Source: Chlamydiota bacterium
GTDB lineage: Bacteria > Chlamydiota > Chlamydiia > Chlamydiales > JAJFMK01
Direction of reading: 5' to 3'
DNA length: 9,501 nucleotides
Assembly (NCBI GenBank): GCA_021772215.1
Contig: JAJFMK010000305.1
Coordinates: forward strand, 1 to 9,501
Shown one piece after another: positions 1 to 5,461 of the stretch. A program made the translations under genes and the position numbers. The notes under the pieces are model-generated. The model was given only the letters and a program-made list of their open reading frames with translations. It made no database searches and was not told where the DNA came from. Positions within the stretch are counted from its first letter, which is position 1. Each line of letters starts with the position of its first letter.

Positions 1-12
1 GTATCGCGATAC
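1..12. repeat. 12-bp perfect palindrome
   Basis: The first 12 bases, gtatcgcgatac, equal their own reverse complement. The site lies just beyond the stop codon of the minus-strand gene at 25-504. It has no loop and no following T-run, so it is not a normal intrinsic terminator. It could be a protein-binding site or chance, and it is cut by the window edge. Confidence 0.3.
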
Positions 13-24
13 TTCCCATTAAAC

Positions 25-504
25 TCAGTCGAAATAATTGGGTGGGCCCTCAAGCTGCGCAACTAGGCCCTCAATTTGAATAGCTGCCGTCTTAATCTCA
101 ACTAATCCACGCGCAAGTTGAGTTGTGTTTAGTTCTTCTATGCCAGCTAAACGTTGCTTTGCGTTTCGAAGCAATACTTCACCGTCTCTCTCCACTTTTC
201 TAGTTCGATCTATAGTAGCAGAAGGTGCTGAAAGTGGCGGAACGTGTTTCCTTGTGTATCTGTTCCAGTCAGCTCTGGTTTGATTGCAGCTACGCTGTAG
301 AACATGGAAGCTGCGGTCTACTTCAATGAGGCTATCTTTGGCCCTGATCATTAGATCGGTCAGATCAGAGGCTCGGGCGGCATCCGCTGCATTCTTTGAA
401 GTGTTGGAACCCCGAACAGCATAGAACAAAGCAATGCAAGCGATCATTAGGGAGGCAAGGGCGATCCAATTCTCTGAGGCCCAAATAGTGATATATTGAA
501 GCAT
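25..504 (-). CDS. Membrane-anchored helical protein, function unknown
   Basis: 159 residues. I do not recognise the family. One hydrophobic segment at about residues 10-30 (WIALASLMIACIALFYAV) is followed by a charged, mostly helical region. Arg, Lys, Glu and Leu are spaced as in a coiled coil at about 40-70 and 100-150, and the protein ends in the polar tail PPNYFD. The likely topology is a signal anchor with the helical part outside the membrane lipid, in the cytoplasm or the periplasm; the sequence does not decide which. Upstream on the same strand is an AAGGA-like ribosome binding site (about 516-520), 11 bases before the ATG, slightly far. The gene ahead on the same strand ends 167 bases away, with an AT-rich tract between (about 545-570). 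Such proteins are common in islands and prophage remnants, but that is only context. Confidence 0.7.
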   Translation of the reverse strand: MLQYITIWASENWIALASLMIACIALFYAVRGSNTSKNAADAARASDLTDLMIRAKDSLIEVDRSFHVLQRSCNQTRADWNRYTRKHVPPLSAPSATIDRTRKVERDGEVLLRNAKQRLAGIEELNTTQLARGLVEIKTAAIQIEGLVAQLEGPPNYFD

Positions 505-670
505 TTGCCGAAAATTCCTTTAATAAGTTTGCATGCCGTTGGATTGCTAATAATATACTAATATATAAAACCAAAAGGGCTTTCTGCAAGACCTGTATAG
601 GGCAAAGGATGCAGATTGAAATTCCAACGGTTGCTCAGGCTTAGGCAGTAGTTTAGATTTGGGGTCGGTT

Positions 671-1360
671 TTATTTTAGCGCGGCCATAAAGGGAAAATA
701 GGATAAAACGGTTTTAAATTTAGAGCCATCTGCTGTTTCCATTATGACGAGAAAGCGTGGCCCATTGAAGTCAACTTGCCAACCTGTCAAGGCCTCTTCT
801 TTTGCATCTGAAGAGGAATATAATGTTTCTACTGGGTTTCCAAAAAGATCACGACCTTTCTTGAAAAAACATCTCTGAATATCAGTTAGTTTAGATTTTT
901 TGCCAACGCAATCTGTTGTGGAATTTTCATCTAATTCAAACGGTATATGCATTGAGACAATGTAAGCTTTTGAAGATCGGGGGGCGATATTGTCAGGAAG
1001 TAGTTGGTTGTTTAAGAGTGCATCGAAGGTAACGAGTTGCTCACGCATTTCCGAATAATAGGCTCTGTGATCTTCGTTAGTTAGTAAAAATACCTCATAC
1101 CCAACCACTGATACTGTTCGGTCTGATGCATTGTAGACTCTAAGTTTCCAAATTACTGGTCCAAGTACGGCATTTGAAGTAGGCGAAATCAGAGAGAGAC
1201 CCGGTGATGGTGTGACTTTAATCGTCTGATCGATGTTGACCAAACCTTCGCTTGCTAACTGTAATTGGTCACTTGCTGGTGCGAACTGAAACCAAGCTGT
1301 GGTAGCAGCAATAGCAATACCCATAGTAGCAAGAATTGTATTAATTATCGCATGTTTCAT
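671..1360 (-). CDS. Membrane-anchored or exported beta-rich protein, function unknown
   Basis: 229 residues, family not recognised. The N-terminus (about residues 4-24, ending TTAWFQF) is hydrophobic and reads as an uncleaved signal anchor. The rest alternates polar and hydrophobic residues as in beta sheets (IWKLRVYNASD, VSVVGYEVFLL, KAYIVSMHIPFEL, PRFLVIMETADG). Two cysteines at 151 and 164 could form a disulfide outside the cytoplasm. The pattern suggests a periplasmic Ig-like or sandwich domain, by inference only. There is no good ribosome binding site directly before the ATG. Its first bases overlap, as ATGA, the stop of a 19-codon ORF that does have one, so translation is probably coupled. 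An in-frame TAA lies shortly upstream with no other start between, which fixes this start. The 159-residue gene follows on the same strand. Confidence 0.72.
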   Translation of the reverse strand: MKHAIINTILATMGIAIAATTAWFQFAPASDQLQLASEGLVNIDQTIKVTPSPGLSLISPTSNAVLGPVIWKLRVYNASDRTVSVVGYEVFLLTNEDHRAYYSEMREQLVTFDALLNNQLLPDNIAPRSSKAYIVSMHIPFELDENSTTDCVGKKSKLTDIQRCFFKKGRDLFGNPVETLYSSSDAKEEALTGWQVDFNGPRFLVIMETADGSKFKTVLSYFPFMAALK

Positions 1361-1416
1361 ATGCTTATGTTTCCAGCAACATAGGCATTAAGGCAATAGA
1401 ATAAATAGCTAAGCAT
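1357..1416 (-). CDS. 19-residue leader peptide coupled to the 229-residue protein
   Basis: A short ORF, peptide MLSYLFYCLNAYVAGNISI. It has the best ribosome binding site seen in this part of the window: AGGAGAGG with 8 bases to the ATG. Its TGA overlaps the ATG of the next gene as ATGA. The downstream gene lacks a clear site of its own, so ribosomes that finish this peptide probably re-initiate there. The peptide is hydrophobic and contains no run of one amino acid, so classical attenuation is not indicated. Whether the peptide itself has a role is unknown. Confidence 0.5.
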   Translation of the reverse strand: MLSYLFYCLNAYVAGNISI

Positions 1417-1424
1417 TAGACACA

Positions 1425-1432
1425 CCTCTCCT
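1425..1432 (-). promoter_or_regulatory. Strong ribosome binding site of the 19-codon leader
   Basis: On the minus strand this reads AGGAGAGG, close to the ideal anti-16S complement, 8 bases before the leader ATG at 1416-1414. It is much better than anything directly before the 229-residue gene, and it is the main reason for calling the leader real. Confidence 0.55.
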
Positions 1433-1465
1433 GTCCTCTAAAATCACTTGCAATAAAGACATGGG

Positions 1466-1482
1466 CTAGGGGGTTACCCTAG
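1466..1482 (-). terminator. Possible hairpin after the 30-residue ORF
   Basis: ctaggg (1466-1471) and ccctag (1477-1482) form a perfect 6-bp stem with a 5-base loop, starting just past the stop codon of the small minus-strand ORF at 1489-1581. No true T-run follows on the minus strand, so termination would be weak or the hairpin may only protect the RNA end. Confidence 0.3.
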
Positions 1483-1488
1483 GTCAGA

Positions 1489-1581
1489 CTAGTCGCGGTT
1501 CTGATCAAGCCACTTGCGAACATAATACCAAAGCACATTCGCAAGGTGACAAAGCAGAAACGCAATAAACGCTTCAAGCAT
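1489..1581 (-). CDS. Small membrane peptide, 30 residues
   Basis: The peptide begins MLEAFIAFLLCHLANVLWYY and ends VRKWLDQNRD. It has one compact hydrophobic helix (residues 4-20) followed by a basic and polar tail, the classic shape of a single-pass small membrane protein with the positive end in the cytoplasm. The ribosome binding site is weak (TTGGA about 6 bases before the ATG). It lies between the terminator at 1731-1763 and the hairpin at 1466-1482, so it may be its own transcript. A 30-residue ORF can be chance; the composition is the argument for it. Confidence 0.4.
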   Translation of the reverse strand: MLEAFIAFLLCHLANVLWYYVRKWLDQNRD

Positions 1582-1730
1582 CGCTATCCAAATATGTTTA
1601 AGGTTTGTACAGCTGGGCCAAAGAAAAAAGCCCCAAGGATAACCTTAGAGCTTCGATTAGGCGCATGGCTGCTGACTTCATTATGTCAACCCATCTAGAT
1701 TTTGCAAGTGGGTTAACCATCATCAGATAC

Positions 1731-1763
1731 AAAAAAAGACCCAGAATAATGTTTCTAGGTCTT
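1731..1763 (-). terminator. Strong intrinsic terminator, minus strand
   Basis: On the minus strand, AAGACCTAGAA (1763-1753) pairs with TTCTGGGTCTT (1746-1736): 11 pairs with one G-U, a 6-base loop (1747-1752), and then T residues to 1731. The G-U pair only works in RNA from the minus strand (it would be C-A on the other), which fixes the direction. It closes the small-ORF unit at 1796-1965. Confidence 0.8.
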
Positions 1764-1795
1764 CTCATACGCATATGCGATATTATAATAGTAAA

Positions 1796-1864
1796 TCACC
1801 TTTCGGCTGACGTAAAGAACTTTAACAGTATTCTAAATCCAACATTAAAGGCCCAAATCTCCAT
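1796..1864 (-). CDS. Tiny ORF, 22 residues, second in small-ORF unit
   Basis: Starts MEIWAFNVGFRILLKFF and ends TSAER. It overlaps the end of the 47-residue ORF in another frame. A purine-rich AAGGGAT lies about 9-10 bases before its ATG. It ends 32 bases ahead of the intrinsic terminator. The sequence is aromatic and hydrophobic with a basic centre and could sit at a membrane. It may also be a frameshifted tail of the preceding ORF. No family recognised. Confidence 0.25.
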   Translation of the reverse strand: MEIWAFNVGFRILLKFFTSAER

Positions 1865-1965
1865 GACAAGGATCCCTTGCGGGGGTGATATAAAAAGAAC
1901 GTCTTCTCGTTTGGTAATCTACGCTCAAAGCGAATGTAATGATCTATGATGCCTAGTGCTTTCAT
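1822..1965 (-). CDS. Small protein, 47 residues, first in small-ORF unit
   Basis: Starts MKALGIIDHYIRFERR; contains FFLYHPRKGSLSWRFGP and ends LMLDLEYC. The ribosome binding site is good: AAGGA with 8 bases before the ATG. The protein is basic and aromatic with no membrane segment. The unit (ribosome binding site, this ORF, the overlapping 22-residue ORF, a strong terminator 58 bases past this ORF's stop) has the architecture of a real short transcript. Function unknown. Codon-level evidence is limited at this length, and the longer plus-strand frame at 1605-1949 competes for the same bases. Confidence 0.45.
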   Translation of the reverse strand: MKALGIIDHYIRFERRLPNEKTFFLYHPRKGSLSWRFGPLMLDLEYC

Positions 1966-2064
1966 TTGGTATTGTCCTTAAATAAATTAGCTACACAAGT
2001 GGTTACACAATCTATATTTGTCTACTTGTAACTATCTAATAAATAAAGAAATTATTTAATACAA

Positions 2065-2084
2065 GGTCCCGTGTGGGGGCACCA
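2065..2084 (+). other. tRNA 3'-end-like fragment
   Basis: The string ggtcccgtgtgggggcacca resembles the end of a tRNA gene: 3' half of a T-arm, acceptor strand, discriminator A and CCA. The TTCRA loop is not intact and no matching 5' acceptor half is visible upstream, so this is not a working tRNA. A 3' fragment alone is what an island integrated at a tRNA gene leaves at its far end; it could also be chance. Confidence 0.25.
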
Positions 2085-2141
2085 TCTATCTAGCTAAATT
2101 TCATATATTATAAATACTTAGATGGAATCCGTAAATTAGTA

Positions 2142-2186
2142 TCCACCTTTTTGTCCACCTTATATGTTGGCATTATTCCCACTCGA
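2142..2186. other. Possible attachment-site region
   Basis: Two direct copies of tccacctt (2142-2149 and 2154-2161, period 12) are followed at 2173-2186 by ttattcccactcga. On the minus strand this reads TCGAGTGGGAATAA, which would encode EWE and a stop, the usual end of GMP synthase (guaA), a known integration target of genomic islands. Upstream minus-strand sequence is not guaA. No integrase lies in the window. Confidence 0.25.
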
Positions 2187-2302
2187 AAAGGCCACTTACA
2201 CTAGAGATTTGGTGTTGCCTCCATGCTTCTCAGCCATTTAGGGCGCAAAGCATGCGTAATTTGGCTACCTCTGTTTTGAGGTTAAGCATCCGATAAGATC
2301 AC

Positions 2303-2339
2303 ACCATGGCATTGTCAGATTAAACTGATTTGCTATGGT
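2303..2339. repeat. 37-bp imperfect palindrome
   Basis: Outer arms accatggca (2303-2311) and tgctatggt (2331-2339) match at 8 of 9 positions. The inner arms tcag and ctga surround attaaa. It overlaps the left copy of the 18-bp direct repeat. It could be an operator, a recombinase site or an insertion-sequence end. Confidence 0.4.
2308..2325 (+). repeat. Left copy of 18-bp direct repeat flanking the nuclease gene
   Basis: ggcattgtcagattaaac, the same as 3583-3600 except for one base, in the same orientation. It starts with GGCATTGT, similar to the terminal repeats of some insertion sequences (IS6-type ends begin alike), but no transposase is nearby. Confidence 0.45.
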
Positions 2340-2390
2340 GGACAGCGGTTTTGAGCTGGTTTTGCGGACACTTCAGTCGTTGCAATTATG

Positions 2391-2418
2391 TTAACGCTCC
2401 ATAATTTGGGCGTATTAT
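2391..2418 (+). promoter_or_regulatory. Likely sigma-70 type promoter of the nuclease gene
   Basis: ttaacg (2391-2396) and tattat (2413-2418) are separated by 16 bases. Transcription would start near 2425, giving a leader of about 43 bases up to the ATG at 2468. Both boxes are partial matches to the consensus. Confidence 0.35.
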
Positions 2419-2455
2419 AGAAGCAGAACAGCTTTGATTTAGTGTTTGAAATTGC

Positions 2456-2461
2456 AAAGGA
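2456..2461 (+). promoter_or_regulatory. Ribosome binding site of the nuclease gene
   Basis: aaagga lies 6 bases before the ATG at 2468 and, with the signal peptide that follows, fixes that start. Confidence 0.6.
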
Positions 2462-2467
2462 TTTAAA

Positions 2468-3535
2468 ATGAAACTTTTTAAAATATGCATAGTATTTCTA
2501 TTTGTTCTCTCTCCTGCTGTTGCGACAGTGGCTCAAGCTCGCACCTTACGGGTTGTGGTTTGGAATATTGAAAATGCGACTGTTGAAAAGGTTGCGACCC
2601 AAAGCGATGATATTCAAAACCTTGGTCGCGATCTGCGCCCAGACATCTTAGTGCTTGAAGAGGTCTCGGGTGGAGCTGCGGCCGCACAGGCTGTTGCCAA
2701 CGCACTGGGATGGACGGATGCCTATATTGCTGTATCCGACTTTTTCCCATCCAATACTGAAAAGCCCTATTACTCTCAGGAACTTGCAATAATTTCTAAA
2801 GTGCCGATCGTATCTATAATCGAATACGACGCAAGGCCGGACGGGAATACTGTGCCTGTAACTGGGCCAGACGGCTTTAGGCTACCGGTGCAAGAAGAAA
2901 ATCTGACTGCTGATGGAATATCAGGCTTCGGAGGCGGGATCTCGAGATACGCAAAAGGCACGATCCGGGTTGACCTGGCCGGTGGTATATCATTGTTTCC
3001 CGTTCATCTGAAAAGTGATCGGATTACCAAAAAGACGCCGGATGCCATTACCAAGACGCGTATCAGAAATGCGCAAAAACGTGAGGTTACTATAGCCGCA
3101 ATCAGCCGTGAAGCAGGGGAAGCTGTTTCGAGTGGCCGCACCTCAGTGATCCTTGGTGATTTCAACGCCACTTTTGAACCCGGTAAGTTTGGTGCTGAGG
3201 TTGCAGACTGTCGGTTGCAAGATTTTCCCAACAAGCCCATGCCCTTCCCACCAAGTGCCTGCACTGGCCCAGGTTATGACGATACTCTGGGAATACTTGA
3301 ATCAGGTTTGGTCGAAAACACGCATTGGACATTCTTGACCCGTAAGCTCAACCAAACCTGGTATGGGGGCTATCGAACCTGGCTTGGGGCTTCTAATAAC
3401 TATGGTGATTTTGCAATAGATCACGTGGCTGTGCCTGTTGAACAATCCAGCCAGTTTGGCGCAGCAACGCGGGCCGCAGACCTCTATGGCTCAGACCATT
3501 GGCCAATAATATTTGAGGTTCAAGTTTCTGATTGA
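2468..3535 (+). CDS. Secreted endonuclease/exonuclease/phosphatase family protein
   Basis: 355 residues. A signal peptide (residues 1-24, hydrophobic core ICIVFLFVLSPAVA, cleavage probably after AQA) is followed by one complete EEP fold, the family of DNase I, exonuclease III and inositol phosphatases. The family's active-site signatures appear in order: WNIEN (32-36), LVLEEV (61-66, metal-binding Glu), PVHLKS (178-183), GDFNA (230-234), IDH (317-319) and GSDHWP (341-346, catalytic His). The enzyme should therefore cleave phosphoester bonds with a divalent metal in the periplasm or outside the cell. The substrate (DNA, phospholipid or other) cannot be read from the sequence. Cys248 and Cys265 could form a disulfide, fitting export. 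It stands alone with its own promoter and strand, between two 18-bp direct repeats. The minus-strand frames inside it are shadows. Confidence 0.9.
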   Translation: MKLFKICIVFLFVLSPAVATVAQARTLRVVVWNIENATVEKVATQSDDIQNLGRDLRPDILVLEEVSGGAAAAQAVANALGWTDAYIAVSDFFPSNTEKPYYSQELAIISKVPIVSIIEYDARPDGNTVPVTGPDGFRLPVQEENLTADGISGFGGGISRYAKGTIRVDLAGGISLFPVHLKSDRITKKTPDAITKTRIRNAQKREVTIAAISREAGEAVSSGRTSVILGDFNATFEPGKFGAEVADCRLQDFPNKPMPFPPSACTGPGYDDTLGILESGLVENTHWTFLTRKLNQTWYGGYRTWLGASNNYGDFAIDHVAVPVEQSSQFGAATRAADLYGSDHWPIIFEVQVSD

Positions 3536-3582
3536 ATCAGCCTTTGATCGTCTAGGGGATATGCGCCAGCGTTAGATACGGC

Positions 3583-3600
3583 GGCATTGTCAGAGTAAAC
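3583..3600 (+). repeat. Right copy of 18-bp direct repeat flanking the nuclease gene
   Basis: ggcattgtcagagtaaac, 17 of 18 bases identical to 2308-2325, same orientation, 47 bases after the nuclease stop codon. The similarity does not continue clearly beyond the repeat. Confidence 0.45.
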
Positions 3601-3768
3601 AAAGTTAGGCACTCTAATTCCCCCAATCTTTTTACAATTTGGGCAAAGCTCGTTATATTTCTTAACAAATAGTTAGGTTACATGGGCATTCATTTGTATT
3701 CAAAAGTACTTTAAATACCTTATTCACGGCATCTTTAAGTCTTATCCGTGACAAGATTGCCATTATCA

Positions 3769-4254
3769 TTAATATGGTAAGTGTAACGAGGATCGGAGTA
3801 ACGAGTGATGAGTGATGAGTAGTAACCAAGCATTAAAGCGTGCCCTCGAAAGGGTTGAGTACTGGCCGAAAAAACCTTCGATATTATTATCCATGCAGAA
3901 GCCGTCAAGCTCCGTGGCACCCACTTCTTTACCGGCATTAAATGCGTCAACAATTTCACCCCATCCAACATCGGGCTTACACCGATTCCTCAGCTGCTTT
4001 CGGTAAAACCTCTTCCACCTCGCGCGGATAACGATACTACTGCCCAAGGTTACATGGTCACTTTGTCCGCATTGTTGCAATTATTCATCAAAGTTAGAGC
4101 ACTTCACACTGTCCGTTGTCAGATAAATTGGAACACGTGCGATTATAAATTCACGGAGGCCCTGGTTCTACTTGTTTGTCTGACGTCAGCGCTAATGGGT
4201 CCAAAGCATAGCATTTTCCAAGAGAGTGGTTCACAGCGAATGGCGGCAGAGTAA
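3769..4254. other. Overlapping open frames, possible gene remnant
   Basis: On the minus strand a 103-codon frame (4080-3769) contains the protein-like stretch GWGEIVDAFNAGKEVGATEL. On the plus strand a frame stays open for 131 codons (3862-4254), with its first ATG only at 4054. Neither has a ribosome binding site or a family I recognise, and the minus frame runs into the heptamer array. At most one can be real; a decayed gene is the more likely reading. Confidence 0.2.
3781..3823. repeat. Heptamer tandem repeat, about six units
   Basis: Units are gtgtaac, gaggatcg (8 bases), gagtaac, gagtgat, gagtgat, gagtagt: a 7-base period with the core GAGTRAY. Similar short tandemly repeated heptamers are known from cyanobacteria and other bacteria, usually between genes. 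Copy number may vary by replication slippage. The array lies inside spurious open frames on both strands. Confidence 0.6.
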
Positions 4255-4375
4255 TGATGTTTATAACCAAACGTAAACATAAAAGTAATCGTCTGAAGTG
4301 CAATAATCTCTATACATCCCCGCACTAACAGCCTATGTGTTCAATAATGAACGGAGTATTTCATCTGTTACAAAT

Positions 4376-4403
4376 GCACCGGATTTCGCGCGAGGTCCGG
4401 TGC
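4376..4403. promoter_or_regulatory. Hairpin upstream of the MarR-like regulator
   Basis: gcaccgga (4376-4383) and tccggtgc (4396-4403) form a perfect 8-bp stem with a 12-base loop, itself containing the palindrome tcgcgcga. It lies 32 bases before the GTG start of the regulator, so it could act as an autoregulatory operator or an RNA structure in the leader. Confidence 0.35.
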
Positions 4404-4435
4404 GGTAGCCGTTGCAAGACAGTCTGGGATATAGG

Positions 4436-4807
4436 GTGCGCAAAATAGACCAAGACACCGAATTTCGCCTGCTGCGCCATCTCGAAAAAGCGCCTGCATC
4501 CAGCCAACGGGAACTTGCCAGTACAGTGGGTATTTCGTTGGGCGCGGTAAATTTCTGCCTCAAGGCGCTCGTGGAAAAAGGCCACATCAAGGCCCGGAAC
4601 TTTCGGGCGTCAGACAATAAGCTACGCTACGCCTACGTCTTAACACCCAACGGGATCGCAACAAAAGCAGCCCTTACCGGAAATTTCTTGAAACGCAAAC
4701 TGGCGGAGTATGAGAGGCTAAAGTCTGAGATCGAAAGTTTGCAGGTGGAAATAAGTGACGATCATAAACCATCAGACCAGAAATCTGGGACCCACTTTTG
4801 GGAATGA
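4436..4807 (+). CDS. EPS-associated MarR-family transcriptional regulator
   Basis: 123 residues from the GTG at 4436. That start has TGGGA 6 bases upstream and lies close to the conserved TEFRLLRHLEK. A TTG at 4412 would add 8 residues, and an in-frame TAG at 4406 closes the frame. The N-terminal two thirds is a winged helix-turn-helix: helices around RLLRHLEKAP, SSQRELASTVGISLGAVNF (recognition region) and LKALVEKGHIKARNF, a wing with SDNKLRYAYVLTP, then the helix LKRKLAEYERLKSEIESL, probably for dimerisation. The order QRELA, GISLGAVNFCLKALVEKG, NFRASDNKLRYAYVLTPNG is the hallmark of the MarR-like regulators found next to exopolysaccharide loci. It is therefore expected to control the genes starting at about 5462. 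The spacer of about 650 bases between them is long. The tail after residue ~105 is polar and unconserved. Confidence 0.85.
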   Translation: MRKIDQDTEFRLLRHLEKAPASSQRELASTVGISLGAVNFCLKALVEKGHIKARNFRASDNKLRYAYVLTPNGIATKAALTGNFLKRKLAEYERLKSEIESLQVEISDDHKPSDQKSGTHFWE

Positions 4808-5461
4808 TCTTTTACGTTATCGGCCATTTGACATTGATGCCCTAGAAAGAACAGCACAACCTGAGATACGACTAACAGTGAAATACAGACGTTTTTGGAA
4901 AATATGAACTGTTGTTTTACAAACGCTTAAATATTTTGGGATCATCAAAAGTTAATTCACTGAAAACATAGATGCTATCATAAGTAGAGTTCAGGAAATT
5001 TAGGGTTTCCTGTGAAAGATCCGAGGTATGACGTAATCTACATGAGCAGGCCTATTCCAACGAAATTCAGCGCCATGAATTGGCCTTCGCACAACGTTTA
5101 GCTGAAGCGGTGAGGTTTTCTGCCGATCTGCTTCAACCCAGCTGCAGAATTTCAAGTTTATCTGACGCTGAATATGTTGTGTGGCCTACCTCTGCGGCAG
5201 ACAACCGAGCCTACGGCCAGCCTACCAAACCAAAAGAAGCGGGCTAAAAATCATTCTATCAAGTAGGGTACTTTTGAAGAGGCCTTGGCAGTAGAGCCTG
5301 ACTCATCCCTATTTTCTCCCGAAACACTACAAACTTTTTACACAGCGATGTCGCCTCTCACAAAGCCCTACCCAGATACGCCTGTGGTGTTGGCAGCGAA
5401 GATGGCCTTGCTTTCCAGCATACGTTCACTTTTTAATGCAACACATAAAATAATGGTTCCG
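4808..5461. other. Long spacer between regulator and flippase
   Basis: No convincing gene. A frame of 71 codons stays open at 5032-5247 (contains EIQRHELAFAQRLAEAVRFS) but has no ATG and no ribosome binding site; it may be a gene remnant. The region holds a 7-bp inverted repeat at 4992-5012 and a possible -35 ttgaca near 4826-4831 without a good -10. The flippase frame itself is open from 5267, so 5285-5461 could be coding if an upstream start is used. The promoter of the polysaccharide operon must lie here if the regulator is not co-transcribed. Confidence 0.45.
4992..5012. promoter_or_regulatory. Inverted repeat, candidate operator before the EPS genes
   Basis: caggaaa (4992-4998) and tttcctg (5006-5012) are perfect 7-bp arms with a 7-base centre. 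The size suits a dimeric winged-helix regulator such as the MarR-like protein encoded just upstream, but the link is inferred. The arms differ from those of the hairpin at 4376-4403. Confidence 0.3.

Larger units (their letters stand above)
1966..2467. other. 500-base non-coding region between divergent genes
   Basis: AT-rich at its left end. On the minus strand, two TTGTGTA copies 11 bases apart lie near 1992-2009, a possible operator upstream of the small-ORF unit. It also holds a tRNA-3'-end-like string, short repeats of the kind bound by integrases, a guaA-end-like sequence, a 37-bp palindrome and the promoter of the plus-strand nuclease gene, each listed separately. No gene over 40 codons is convincing here. 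It is the likely edge between two unrelated blocks. Confidence 0.5.
3536..4411. other. Gene-poor region with probable debris
   Basis: About 880 bases with no gene I can support. It contains the right 18-bp repeat, a small hairpin (cacgg near 3727 with ccgtg near 3748), a heptamer tandem repeat at 3781-3823, overlapping open frames on both strands (about 3769-4254) that match no family I know, and a hairpin at 4376-4403 before the regulator gene. Frames open on both strands at once suggest old coding debris or chance. Confidence 0.5.

Noticed and set aside
365..589. Minus-strand 74-codon ORF overlapping the first gene
   Set aside because: It overlaps most of the 159-residue gene in another frame. 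It is cysteine- and leucine-rich with no family; the 159-residue frame has the better start and composition.
1605..1949. Plus-strand ORF of 114 codons
   Set aside because: TTG start with no ribosome binding site. It runs through the minus-strand terminator A-tract and opposite two ORFs with better signals, and the composition is not protein-like.
2065..2084. A functional tRNA gene
   Set aside because: Only the 3' end resembles a tRNA; no anticodon arm, D-arm or 5' acceptor half is found upstream.
3781..3823. CRISPR array
   Set aside because: The 7-base units are contiguous with no spacers, so this is a simple tandem repeat.
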